Shown piece by piece: positions 33,857-43,005 of a DNA stretch of 64,000 nucleotides (positions are counted from its first letter, which is position 1; the number at the start of each line of letters is the position of its first letter). Under the pieces are notes generated by a model, which worked only from the letters and a program-made list of their open reading frames with translations, had not been told where the DNA came from and searched no databases. This stretch comes from Emticicia soli (GTDB lineage Bacteria; Bacteroidota; Bacteroidia; Cytophagales; Spirosomataceae): positions 248,001 through 312,000 of the forward strand of contig NZ_JBBEWC010000008.1 in NCBI RefSeq assembly GCF_037860775.1. The letters run 5' to 3'. The translations under genes and the position numbers were made by a program.

Positions 33857-35405
33857 CACTTTTTCTGTAGTTAAATTTTCTTCTCTTGATATTTTTAAAT
33901 TCAATATTGATATGCCTTACTTTAGCTTCAGCCTGAAACTCTTCTAATGTCAGAAAAATATCGTGGTCAATAAAAGTAGTTTTTGTTCCATCAATCAGCA
34001 CCATATCGCCCGATTTCAAAGCGGCCAGGTTTTGCATTAGCTCTGATTTATTGAAATAGAATATGTCTTTATTAAACTGAATCAACACATTGTTGCCGTT
34101 TCGTATTACAAGCATTGAGCCTTTGTAATTGGTATAAAGAATATATATCATAGCTACCAAAGTGCCAACCGCAATGCCAGTAAGCAGGTCGGTAAATACA
34201 ACAGCCACAACAGTAATCACAAAAGGCACAAATTGGTCTGGCCCTTCTTTAAACATAGTTTTGAATACAGTGGGCTTTGCCAGCTTATAACCAACCATAA
34301 TCAGAACCGCCGCTAACGATGCCAGCGGAATAAGGTTAAGCAATGATGGGATACTTAATGTACAAATCAATAAAATAAGACCATGTATGATAGTAGATAA
34401 CTTTGATTTATTGCCTGATAGGATATTGGCCGAACTACGCACAATTACCTGTGTGATTGGGATACCACCGATTAAGCCCGAAATAATGTTACCCGATCCT
34501 TGCGCAATTAACTCACGGTTGGTTGGTGTAATTCGGCTTTGTGGGTCTAGTTTGTCGGTTGCTTCCACCGATAGGAGGGTCTCAAGACTGGCTACGATTG
34601 CAATTACAAATGCGGTTTTCCAGATGAGCGGGTTGGTAATAGCTGCAAAGTTGGGGAACACCAGAAAACTCGAAATATCAGATAACGAGTTTGTAACCGG
34701 TAAGCTAACAAGATGATTGCTTTGTAAATGAAAGTTGGTAGGAAATACGCTTAGGCTACTGTTTAAAAATATACCCAGTATTACAGCAATCAAAGGCCCG
34801 GGTACAAGGCTTAAGATACGGTTTCTTTTTACGAAGTCAGTATCCCACAGTATCAGTACAAGTATAGATATGATTCCGATAGCTAAAGCACCCTCGTTAA
34901 AAAACTCTGTAATATTCAGAATTTCAGAGAATGTATTTTCGCCATCTTTCTGTAAAAAACTTTCGTCTCCTTCGTAATCCTGGTCTATTCCGGCTACATG
35001 CGGAATTTGTTTCAATATAATAATAATACCGATTGCGGTAAGCATTCCTTTAATAACCGACGAAGGGAAATAATAACCGATTACTCCGGCTTTTACGGCA
35101 CCTAAGATAATCTGGATAAAACCAGCCAAAACAACCGCAAGAATAAATGAGTCAAAAGCGCCAAGTTCTGTAATAGCATTGAGCACAATTACTGTAAGCC
35201 CGGCCGCAGGCCCACTAACACCTACCTGCGAACCACTGATGGCTCCAACCACGATACCGCCTACAATACCGGCAATAACACCCGAAATGAGCGGTGCCCC
35301 TGATGCTAGCGCAACCCCTAAGCACAGAGGCAGTGCAACCAGGAAGACCACAAGACCGGATGGTAAATCGTGTTTAAGGTCTGAGAAATTTATTGTTGAT
35401 TTCAT
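33825..35405 (-). CDS. SulP-family inorganic anion (probably bicarbonate) transporter
   Basis: 526 residues with 10-12 membrane helices. SulP hallmarks are DLPSGLVVFLVALPLCLGVALASG near 13-36, seen as two adjoining segments, and GSQVGVSGPAAGL. A degenerate STAS-like domain closes the chain (about 435-526, NKSELMQNLAALKSGDMVLIDGTKTTFIDHDIFL). SulP proteins move sulfate, bicarbonate or other anions with Na+ or H+; the coupled carbonic anhydrase favours bicarbonate. First gene of the SulP-carbonic anhydrase-porin run. Confidence 0.92.
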   Translation of the reverse strand: MKSTINFSDLKHDLPSGLVVFLVALPLCLGVALASGAPLISGVIAGIVGGIVVGAISGSQVGVSGPAAGLTVIVLNAITELGAFDSFILAVVLAGFIQIILGAVKAGVIGYYFPSSVIKGMLTAIGIIIILKQIPHVAGIDQDYEGDESFLQKDGENTFSEILNITEFFNEGALAIGIISILVLILWDTDFVKRNRILSLVPGPLIAVILGIFLNSSLSVFPTNFHLQSNHLVSLPVTNSLSDISSFLVFPNFAAITNPLIWKTAFVIAIVASLETLLSVEATDKLDPQSRITPTNRELIAQGSGNIISGLIGGIPITQVIVRSSANILSGNKSKLSTIIHGLILLICTLSIPSLLNLIPLASLAAVLIMVGYKLAKPTVFKTMFKEGPDQFVPFVITVVAVVFTDLLTGIAVGTLVAMIYILYTNYKGSMLVIRNGNNVLIQFNKDIFYFNKSELMQNLAALKSGDMVLIDGTKTTFIDHDIFLTLEEFQAEAKVRHINIEFKNIKRRKFNYRKSDGIVSKTLIS

Positions 35406-35595
35406 TGATATAATAAATAAGATGAATGTTTCAGAAAGTCTTTTGTAATATTTTATACTTAGCTAAAATGCTACAAACAACTACCGAGAAATAAATGCAA
35501 AGGGTAGCCATAGTTGATGCTACTCTTCGAAAGAACAAGTGTTTTGCTCGCTAAGAAAACTTTGCCGGGTTTGCACCCTGCATACTATTTGTAAA

Positions 35596-35901
35596 TTAAG
35601 CTTTGGGAGGAGGTAAAGGTATAAACTGAAAGGGAGACCGCTCTGATGATTGTCTAAAAAAGTAAATACTTTTCTGCGCAGAAAAGTATTTAAACGTAAA
35701 ATTAAGCCCTAAAAAAGAAATCAGGTATTTGTTCGATTCGTTTTTGTTTTCCTGATTTTCGCTTTCGCATTCGCTATCGTCGTTACCGCAGGTTTCTACA
35801 TTGCACGTAACTACCTCACCAAAGAAATCTTTGATGTATTCGCTAAAAGTCGAACATTCGATAATTACGAACAGAAACAAGACTGCGATTTTTTTTATCA
35901 T
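35596..35901 (-). CDS. Small exported protein of unknown function (101 aa)
   Basis: 101 residues with a hydrophobic N-terminus (2-15) that could be a signal peptide, a cysteine/acid-rich middle (TCNVETCGNDDSECE, three cysteines) and a proline-rich end FIPLPPPKA. The build recalls short Bacteroidota exported proteins with paired cysteines and a C-terminal PP motif (HYC_CC_PP type), but the match is loose. It has its own ATG at 35901 and a TAtcTTTG-like -7 element at 35960-35967. Role unknown. Confidence 0.5.
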   Translation of the reverse strand: MIKKIAVLFLFVIIECSTFSEYIKDFFGEVVTCNVETCGNDDSECESENQENKNESNKYLISFLGLNFTFKYFSAQKSIYFFRQSSERSPFQFIPLPPPKA

Positions 35902-36272
35902 ATGCTAGATATAAGAATTTTACAATTTAGGGCTATACAAAAAAACGAGAACTTTTGTTCAAAGATAAAAAAGATTAGCGGCAAAAAAGCATATATGTGG
36001 AGATTTTATTAGAATTTAATTTTGAAAAATCGCTAAATTGACAAATCTGCCTTATTATCAACGAAGTATCGTGCAACTAAAATTTGTTACTTCAGATTTT
36101 TTTCTACTTCGGTATCTTTTGTTTAGCTTTTTATCTATTGAGTACGAAAATCTAAACAGTGCCAGTCCCCTTCAAAATACAGGATTGAGCAGAATGAGTC
36201 CGCTCAATATCTTAAATAAAGAAATGCGTTTTTGGGGTTTAGATTAGTACCAATAAGATTTGAGTTTCAATA
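35902..36272. other. Gap without recognised genes
   Basis: AT-rich. Apart from the possible promoter box at 35960-35967 on the minus strand, I see no hairpin, repeat or convincing open frame. A 69-codon plus-strand frame starting at a TTG (36038) has no recognisable features. Confidence 0.5.
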
Positions 36273-37772
36273 TCAATAACCTAGTTTTTCCAGAAACTTG
36301 GCTCTGGCTTTTTGAATTACTTCGGCGTATCGGGGGTCGAACCAGATAAAATGCCCTGCCGCAGTTAGCGGACGAAAGACTAAATCGGTGTGTCCGATAT
36401 TAACCATGTCTTCGCCAAATTTTTTGGCACTTGCATAAGGCACGTTGCGGTCGAAAGTACCATGAAAAATAAGTGCAGGTGGGAAGTCTCTCCTAATCAA
36501 AAAGTTTGGCGATATTTCTTTTACAAGGTCTTTATTTATCAGGTCTTTTCTAATCCAAGCTGTTACATCGTCAGTTAAATCATATACTCCGGCATTAATT
36601 ATCAAGGCATTAGGTTTTGCACTTACCGATAGTCTGTCGGTTTTTTCATTCCAGTTATCAACCAAAGCTGTTGTTAGTGCCAGATGCCCTCCGGCCGAGT
36701 TACCAGTGGCTAAAATCTTGGTTGTATCTATATTATAAGCATCGGCGTTTTGCCGAATCCATCGGATAGCCGACTTAGCGTCCATCACGGCCTCAAAGGG
36801 TAAAGTGCCGAATCGGCCAAAGGTGCGGTATTCTACCGCACAGGCTACCCAACCTTTTTTTGCGTATTCCTGGCAGGTAGAGAAAAACCAGTCGGGTTTA
36901 CCTTCCGACCAGCTTCCGCCATGAAAAAAGACAATCGCAGGGTGTTTGTTTAGATTATTCGCTGGCAAAAACATATGCATATCCAGGCTATGCGGCCCTA
37001 GTGTTTTATAGGGTTTAATTATGTGCCCCTTTTTACCTTCTACATCTGCCGCATAGGCTTTATTAACTTTGTTAAGTAAGGCTGTATCTTTACAGTAGGC
37101 ATTAAAATCTTTGTAAATGGCCTCAATATGCTTTATACCATTGTTATCAATATGGTTAAACAAATATTCATGTTGCCAGTATTCACGGCACTTCCGATTC
37201 GATACATATTTGGGTATCAGTTTCCATTGGGCTTGCAGGTGTTGGTTATCCAGATTTTTGTAAGTGCCTTTTTTGAGTTCGAAATAAGTTTGTAGCGATA
37301 TATAGGCTTTAAAATAATTAACAAAGTCTGAGTTCTTCAATAGGTCGGGTTTATTAAAATCTACTAAGTTTCCTTTTAGTCGCTCGGGTATTCCAGAGGT
37401 TTTAGCGGTAGCATTCTGCCCATACACTTCATGGCTTTGTGGGTAATCAATCAAGAGTTTATCGAAGTAGTATTTTATTTCTAATAGCTGGTTTTCGGCG
37501 TACGGTTTTTCAAGTTGGCTTTTATATTTACCAAGAGTAGCATTGAAGTCTGTTCTTGCCGAATCAATTTTTGCAGTAAATGCTTTTTCTGGTAAGGCAT
37601 ATATCTGGCTATAATTAGGATAAAACTCATCGCTGAACTTCTTGCCAAGTGCTTTTAGCTCTGCCTGATAATTTTGTTGAGGCGTATTAACAGGTGCTTG
37701 CGTTTCCTGCGCCCGAAGCTGGAAACCGATTAATAGTAATAGGTAAGGAAGGTAAGTTTTCATAATTTTCAT
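36273..37772 (-). CDS. Secreted alpha/beta-hydrolase (esterase/lipase-like)
   Basis: 499 residues: signal peptide (1-21, LRAQ), an unassigned helical N-terminal domain (25-250), then an alpha/beta-hydrolase domain (about 255-499). The oxyanion motif is FFHGGSW, the nucleophile serine lies in GNSAGG, an aspartate is in HGTFDRNVPY and the catalytic histidine in AAGHFIW. The BD-FAE-like catalytic domain suggests a carboxylesterase, possibly on acetylated or feruloylated glycans. The extra 230-residue N-terminal domain is unusual. Two ATGs (37772 and 37763) are possible. Confidence 0.83.
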   Translation of the reverse strand: MKIMKTYLPYLLLLIGFQLRAQETQAPVNTPQQNYQAELKALGKKFSDEFYPNYSQIYALPEKAFTAKIDSARTDFNATLGKYKSQLEKPYAENQLLEIKYYFDKLLIDYPQSHEVYGQNATAKTSGIPERLKGNLVDFNKPDLLKNSDFVNYFKAYISLQTYFELKKGTYKNLDNQHLQAQWKLIPKYVSNRKCREYWQHEYLFNHIDNNGIKHIEAIYKDFNAYCKDTALLNKVNKAYAADVEGKKGHIIKPYKTLGPHSLDMHMFLPANNLNKHPAIVFFHGGSWSEGKPDWFFSTCQEYAKKGWVACAVEYRTFGRFGTLPFEAVMDAKSAIRWIRQNADAYNIDTTKILATGNSAGGHLALTTALVDNWNEKTDRLSVSAKPNALIINAGVYDLTDDVTAWIRKDLINKDLVKEISPNFLIRRDFPPALIFHGTFDRNVPYASAKKFGEDMVNIGHTDLVFRPLTAAGHFIWFDPRYAEVIQKARAKFLEKLGY

Positions 37773-37904
37773 AAAGTACTAATAGGTAATTTATAATGAA
37801 GCAAGATAAGTTTTTTATTCCGAAATTATTCTTGTTTTGATATAAATTCAAAGGGTTTAGCCCCATTCTGAACACCTAATCAATATCTCAATTCCCTCCA
37901 TTGC

Positions 37905-37935
37905 TTGCCATACCTACCTAATTAGTGTACTTTTG
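37905..37935 (+). promoter_or_regulatory. Bacteroidota-type promoter of the THUMP-like methyltransferase
   Basis: TTG (37905-37907), a 20-base spacer, then TActTTTG (37928-37935). It places the transcript start about 40 bases ahead of the ATG at 37979. Confidence 0.6.
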
Positions 37936-37978
37936 CAAAGGGTTTAGCACAAAAACTGCTTAAACCAACGCATACCCT

Positions 37979-39181
37979 ATGGATTTAGAACTACTAAAAA
38001 AAGCAAGAGACGCAGCGCATCAGATTCAGGAGCCTGATATTCAGTCTTATATTCTGAAAAGCCAGAAAAAGATAGATGCTCATTTTTTGCGCATGGTAGC
38101 CGACCAATGGATTGCCCGCCAGAAAGCCAGATACAAGTTACCCACATGGTATGCCAATGCTGATATTATTTATCCGGCTCCGCTATCTGTCGAACAATCG
38201 TCTTCTGAAACCACAGCACACTACAAAGCCCAGCTATTTGCAAAATCAGGCCACGAAAACCTTGTTGACCTGACAGGCGGCATGGGCGTTGACACCGCAG
38301 CTTTTGCAGCGTTTCATAAGCACGTAACATATATTGAACGCAACGAAGCCCTTGCTCCCATAGCCAGGCATAATTTTGCCGTGCTTGGCCGCACCAACAT
38401 AGAGGTAATAAATACCGATGCCCTTAGTTTTTTGCATAATAATAAGGCTTTACCTGATACCCATTATTATATTGACCCCGCCCGTCGGGATTCGGCTCAA
38501 AACAAGGTTTTTAAGATAGAAGACTGCGAGCCCAATATGTTGAGTGTTAAGCCGCTTTTAGGTGAGTTTTTAATTAAATACTCGCCGATACTAGATATTA
38601 AACAGGCGCTTGAGCAATTACAGGATATAACCGAGGTGCATATAGTGGCCGTTGAGAACGAAGTAAAAGAGCTCTTGTTTTTAAAGCATGGTAATGCCGA
38701 CAATACAAAAATCAATTGCATCAATTTCTTATCAGACAATACTCAACAAACATTTGAGTTTACCTACGAGCAAGAGCAGCAACTTGCGGTGTCTTATGCT
38801 TTGCCCCAAAAATATATTTATGAGCCTAATGCCGCTATTCTGAAAGCCGGAGCTTTTAAGAGTATAGCAAATACGTATGGCCTTGAAAAACTGGCACCTA
38901 ATAGCCATATTTATACTGCTGATAGATTGGTAGAAGATTTTGCAGGGCGAAGTTTCATTTGTGAAGCTGTTTGTAAATTTGATAAAAAAGAAATACTGTT
39001 ACATTTGCCATCAAATCAGGCTAATATCAGTACCCGTAATTTTCCGTTAAAGCCCGATGAGATAAGAAAAAAATTAGGATTAAAAGATGGAGGAGATATG
39101 TATCTTTTTGCCACCGAAAACCATCAGAAAAAGAAAATTGTTTTAATTTGCAGAAAAACATTAACGAACATTTTTGATTGA
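37979..39181 (+). CDS. Class I methyltransferase with THUMP-like domain
   Basis: 400 residues. The N-terminal helical region is followed by a Rossmann methyltransferase core (about 90-165) with LVDLTGGMGVDTAAFA as SAM loop, YIERNEALAPIARHN as the acidic motif and YYIDPARRD as the DPPR/NPPY-like catalytic motif. The C-terminal third (about 320-400) matches the THUMP-like domain seen in this family, suggesting an RNA substrate. Target RNA unknown. It has its own promoter and is followed 60 bp later by the secreted coiled-coil gene. Confidence 0.83.
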   Translation: MDLELLKKARDAAHQIQEPDIQSYILKSQKKIDAHFLRMVADQWIARQKARYKLPTWYANADIIYPAPLSVEQSSSETTAHYKAQLFAKSGHENLVDLTGGMGVDTAAFAAFHKHVTYIERNEALAPIARHNFAVLGRTNIEVINTDALSFLHNNKALPDTHYYIDPARRDSAQNKVFKIEDCEPNMLSVKPLLGEFLIKYSPILDIKQALEQLQDITEVHIVAVENEVKELLFLKHGNADNTKINCINFLSDNTQQTFEFTYEQEQQLAVSYALPQKYIYEPNAAILKAGAFKSIANTYGLEKLAPNSHIYTADRLVEDFAGRSFICEAVCKFDKKEILLHLPSNQANISTRNFPLKPDEIRKKLGLKDGGDMYLFATENHQKKKIVLICRKTLTNIFD

Positions 39182-39241
39182 TAAATTTGTTTTTTTGTTA
39201 CCGATAGGCAAATTCAGCGTCAAAAAATAAAATCTAAGTCT

Positions 39242-39913
39242 ATGAAGAAATTATTTTCATTAATAGTAGTCGTATTCTTAACGAACGGGCTTTTTGCGCA
39301 AACAATTTTGAGCGGCTCCGAGCTTTTTGGCAAAGACCGTAAACAAGGGTTTTATATGACCCTGGGCATTGAAAAAAAATATATAGAGAAAGACTGGCCT
39401 ATGTTTATTGGCAAGTACGGTAGCATTTCTCAAAACCGTGAAGTCTATAATATCGCCTCGGCGAGTATTCCTGATTTGACTTCAGAACCTGTAAATCTGA
39501 TGACCAAAATTATTAGTGATAAAAAGACCGTAACCAGGATTTTTGCATCTTTTGATATTGGTGGTACTCCGGTTTCGAACAGCTCGAGTAATTATTATGA
39601 GGTCGAAAAACTATTGAAAGAATTCTATGCCTTTGCCATGCAAAACGAAGACGTAAGGCTGGCAGAACGTGATGCGGGTGAGTCGGAGAAAAACCTGAGC
39701 AGAGTAGAAAAAACAGGCAAGCAAATTGCCCGCAATATTGAGCGCAATAAACGTGAAAAAGAAACCCTACTGCGCAAGATTGAAGAAAATAAAAAAGAAC
39801 TGGAGCAATTGCTAAAAGACGAAATAGACAATAAGCAAGACCTTGAAAATGCGAAAATTGCTTTAGACGAAAAGCAGAAGTCGCTGAGCACTGTAAAAAC
39901 CCGTAAGCAGTGA
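39242..39913 (+). CDS. Secreted protein with C-terminal coiled coil, unknown function
   Basis: 223 residues. The signal peptide (1-20) ends LFAQ. Residues 25-125 form a compact domain (MTLGIEKKYIEKDWPMFIGKYG as adjoining helix and strand) that I do not recognise. Residues 130-223 are a long, highly charged heptad-repeat coiled coil (NLSRVEKTGKQIARNIERN and on). A strong terminator follows at 39929-39962. Likely a periplasmic or surface structural protein; no partner is evident. Confidence 0.72.
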   Translation: MKKLFSLIVVVFLTNGLFAQTILSGSELFGKDRKQGFYMTLGIEKKYIEKDWPMFIGKYGSISQNREVYNIASASIPDLTSEPVNLMTKIISDKKTVTRIFASFDIGGTPVSNSSSNYYEVEKLLKEFYAFAMQNEDVRLAERDAGESEKNLSRVEKTGKQIARNIERNKREKETLLRKIEENKKELEQLLKDEIDNKQDLENAKIALDEKQKSLSTVKTRKQ

Positions 39914-39928
39914 TAACATATATACGCT

Positions 39929-39962
39929 AAAAAAGACAGATTTACTGAAATCTGTCTTTTTT
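39929..39962 (+). terminator. Intrinsic terminator
   Basis: Perfect 15-bp arms, aaaaaagacagattt (39929-39943) and its inverse (39948-39962), with loop actg; T run included in the right arm. Confidence 0.9.
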
Positions 39963-40118
39963 AATAAAATTATCTTACAAGAGCACACAAAAAAGGTATA
40001 ATAATTGCCTTTCTGCTTAGAAATAAAGGCTTTGATGCCTCAATTGTACTTTAGTAACAAGTTTTTTGATTTTTACAAGTGATTAAATGTGCGGTATTTT
40101 ATCGTATGCATTTTTTTC

Positions 40119-40126
40119 TATTTTTG
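40119..40126 (+). promoter_or_regulatory. Probable -7 element of the glucosidase promoter
   Basis: TAttTTTG 26 bp ahead of the ATG at 40152. The matching -33 TTTG is not clear, so only the -7 box is reported. Confidence 0.4.
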
Positions 40127-40151
40127 CGATAACCACCAAAATTAACCAACT

Positions 40152-42788
40152 ATGACAGAATTGGCGGAGAAGATAAGGCTAAACCTACGAAAAGATAACA
40201 AAGGATGGAAAAGATGGGGCCCATACCTATCTGAAAGACAATGGGGAACTGTAAGGGAAGATTACAGTGTCTACGGTAGCACATGGGACTACGTGTCGCA
40301 TGACATGGCCCGCTCGTGGGCTTATCGGTGGGGCGAAGATGGTATCGGTGGTATATCAGACAATAAACAGTTTATGTGTTTGGCTTTTTCGTTCTGGAAT
40401 CACAAAGATAAAATAGTGAAAGAACGCCTGTATGGCTTGGCCGGTTCAGAAGGTAACCACGGCGAAGACGTAAAAGAACTTTACTATTATCTTGATAGCA
40501 CGCCGACACACTCGTACATGAAGATGTTGTATAAATATCCTCACAACGAGTTTCCGTACAAAAGAATCATCGACGAAAACTCAAAGCGGTCAAGAAAAGA
40601 CCCCGAGTTTGAGATTATTGAAACCGGAGTTTTTGATAACAACGAGTATTTCGATATTTTTATAGAATATGCCAAAGCCGACGAAACCGATATGCTCATA
40701 AAGGTTACGGCGCATAACAGAGGCAAAAAAGAAGCACCGCTTACTATACTACCAACTATCTGGTTTCGTAATACTTGGTCGTGGGGCTACGAAAATTTCA
40801 AGCAAAGGCCAATACTAACAGGCATTGCCAACTCACAGATTGAAGCCAATCACCACCTGGTAGGAAAATACAAATTCTACATAGAAGATGCCGACGAGCT
40901 ATTGTTTTGTGAAAACGAAACAAACATGGAGCGGGTTTTTGGTAAGCCCAACAATACCATGTATGTAAAAGATGGCATAAGCAACTACGTTACAACAGGC
41001 AAAGACAAATACGTTAATCCGAACAGAATAGGCTCAAAAGCCGCAGCTAAATTTAGCAAAAAAATACCTGCCGAGAGCTCTGTAACTATTCGCCTGCGTT
41101 TTAGTCAGGGAAAACTAAATACACCGTTTGACGATTTTGACGAGATTTTTGAGGCGAGAATGAAAGACGCTGAGGATTTCTATGCCGAGGTGCAAAAGAA
41201 TGTCGAAAGTCAGGAATTACGCAATATTCAGCGGCAGGCATTTGCAGGTATGATGTGGAACAAGCAGTTTTATTATTATAATATAAACGAATGGACAAAT
41301 GGCGACCCCAAAATGCCATTTGAGTTTAAGGGAAGGGCATACCAGCGAAACCACACATGGAAACACGCCTATATGGCAAATATCCTTTCGATGCCCGATA
41401 AATGGGAGTATCCGTGGTTTGCCGCTTGGGATTTAGCTTTTCATACCCTTACCTTAGCCCGAATCGACCCCGATTTTGCCAAAAGACAATTGGCTGTTGT
41501 GCTGCGTGAGTATTATATGCACCCCAATGGACAAATACCTGCTTATGAATGGAATTTCTCTGATGTAAATCCGCCTGTTCATGCCTGGGCTACCTGGAAG
41601 GTGTACGAGATTGATAAAAAGAACAACGGCAAAGGAGATATACTGTTTCTTGAAAAGGTGTTCCATAAACTCCTGATGAACTTTACGTGGTGGGTAAACC
41701 AGAAAGACGAAGAAGGAAACAATATATTTGGCGGGGGCTTTCTGGGGCTTGATAACATTGGTGTAATCGACCGTAATACCCAGATTCCCGGCGTTAAACT
41801 TGAGCAGGCCGATGCCACTGGCTGGATGGCCATTTATACCCTCAATATGCTACGAATTGCCTGTGAAATTGCGCTCGAAAGACCAGTTTATCAGGATATG
41901 GCCTCTAAATTCTTTGAGCACTTCTTGCATATTGCCGGAGCCATCAACAAGCCTATTAAAGGTAATGACCTTGGCTTGTGGGACGAAGCCGACCAGTTCT
42001 ACTACGATAAACTGCATGCACCAAACGGCGAGACCATCTTCATGAAAATACGCTCTTATGTGGGGCTTATTCCGTTGTGTGCGGTTGAGGTGCTAAACGA
42101 AGAAACATTGACCAAACTGCCTGACTTTAAGCGCAGGGTAGAGTGGGTATTGAATAACCGCCCCGATCTGGCTTCTTTGATTTCTCGCTGGCACGAACCA
42201 GGCAAAGGCGAAACGCATTTGCTTTCACTGCTGCGTGGGCACCGTATGAAAATGGTAGTAAAACGAATGTTTGACGAAGCCGAGTTCCTATCCGACTTTG
42301 GTATTCGCTCATTATCGAAGGCACATAACGATACGCCTTACAATTTTAATTTACATGGCGAGATTCTAAGTGTAAAATACACCCCTGCCGAGTCAGACCT
42401 TAGTATTATGGGCGGTAACTCAAACTGGCGTGGGCCAATCTGGTTTCCAATCAATTACCTTATCATCGACTCAATGCTGAAGTTCTATGAGTATTATGGC
42501 GATGATTTCGAAATTGAATATCCTACCAATTCGGGCAATATTATGTCAATCAAAGAAGCAACCATGAAAGTTGCCCAGCGATTGATAAATATTTTTGTGA
42601 TGAGCCAAACAAAGCAACGCCCTGCCATGACGGGTATCGATAAGTTTGACCAAGACCCTCATTTTAAAGACCTGTATCTTTTCTATGAGTATTTCAATGG
42701 CGATAATGGCGCAGGTTTAGGAGCAGCCCATCAATGCGGCTGGACAGGTCTCGTAGCCGACCTGATTGATGCCGTAAGTGAAAAGTAA
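40152..42788 (+). CDS. GH63-like glucosidase (MGH1-type glycoside hydrolase)
   Basis: 878 residues without a signal peptide, so cytosolic. It begins ERQWGTVREDYS and contains an (alpha/alpha)6-barrel region (about 370-870) with WGDPKMPFEFKG-like, YPWFAAWDLAFHTL and GFLGLDNIGV segments, plus SNWRGPIWFPINYL late in the chain. This fits the GH63/MGH1 branch that includes mannosylglycerate hydrolase and kojibiose/glucosidase-type enzymes. Exact substrate is open; an alpha-glucoside or compatible solute is likely. Single-gene unit ending at a good terminator. Confidence 0.85.
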   Translation: MTELAEKIRLNLRKDNKGWKRWGPYLSERQWGTVREDYSVYGSTWDYVSHDMARSWAYRWGEDGIGGISDNKQFMCLAFSFWNHKDKIVKERLYGLAGSEGNHGEDVKELYYYLDSTPTHSYMKMLYKYPHNEFPYKRIIDENSKRSRKDPEFEIIETGVFDNNEYFDIFIEYAKADETDMLIKVTAHNRGKKEAPLTILPTIWFRNTWSWGYENFKQRPILTGIANSQIEANHHLVGKYKFYIEDADELLFCENETNMERVFGKPNNTMYVKDGISNYVTTGKDKYVNPNRIGSKAAAKFSKKIPAESSVTIRLRFSQGKLNTPFDDFDEIFEARMKDAEDFYAEVQKNVESQELRNIQRQAFAGMMWNKQFYYYNINEWTNGDPKMPFEFKGRAYQRNHTWKHAYMANILSMPDKWEYPWFAAWDLAFHTLTLARIDPDFAKRQLAVVLREYYMHPNGQIPAYEWNFSDVNPPVHAWATWKVYEIDKKNNGKGDILFLEKVFHKLLMNFTWWVNQKDEEGNNIFGGGFLGLDNIGVIDRNTQIPGVKLEQADATGWMAIYTLNMLRIACEIALERPVYQDMASKFFEHFLHIAGAINKPIKGNDLGLWDEADQFYYDKLHAPNGETIFMKIRSYVGLIPLCAVEVLNEETLTKLPDFKRRVEWVLNNRPDLASLISRWHEPGKGETHLLSLLRGHRMKMVVKRMFDEAEFLSDFGIRSLSKAHNDTPYNFNLHGEILSVKYTPAESDLSIMGGNSNWRGPIWFPINYLIIDSMLKFYEYYGDDFEIEYPTNSGNIMSIKEATMKVAQRLINIFVMSQTKQRPAMTGIDKFDQDPHFKDLYLFYEYFNGDNGAGLGAAHQCGWTGLVADLIDAVSEK

Positions 42789-42835
42789 TTGTTGAAATTC
42801 AGAATAATATTTGGTTGTAGTAAAATTCAATTTTT

Positions 42836-42871
42836 AACCTCTCTTCCCTGTAATGCGAAGAGGGGTTTTTT
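42836..42871 (+). terminator. Intrinsic terminator after the glucosidase
   Basis: aacctctctt (42836-42845) pairs with aagaggggtt (42858-42867), one G-U pair, followed by a T run to 42871. Confidence 0.82.
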
Positions 42872-42946
42872 GTTAATTTGCTATTTTTAAAAACAGAGCT
42901 TACGCCTTGCACAAGGCTGTTTTCCAAATAATATTTTGTCTGTTTT

Positions 42947-42976
42947 TTTGTTAAGTCAGTGTCTTTTATATATTTG
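42947..42976 (+). promoter_or_regulatory. Bacteroidota-type promoter of the aldehyde dehydrogenase gene
   Basis: TTTG (42947-42950), 18-base spacer, TAtaTTTG (42969-42976): a full consensus match. Since its final G is the G of an in-frame GTG, translation cannot start there, and the ATG at 43006 is the real start. Confidence 0.75.
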
Positions 42977-43005
42977 TGAAATTAAGTCAACAAACAAAGC
43001 CAACA

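Noticed and set aside
36038..36247. 69-codon plus-strand frame
   Set aside because: Starts at a TTG, no promoter or recognisable domain, composition like the surrounding non-coding DNA.
42976..43005. GTG start for the aldehyde dehydrogenase
   Set aside because: The GTG overlaps the -7 promoter box, so it would precede the transcript start; the ATG at 43006 is used.
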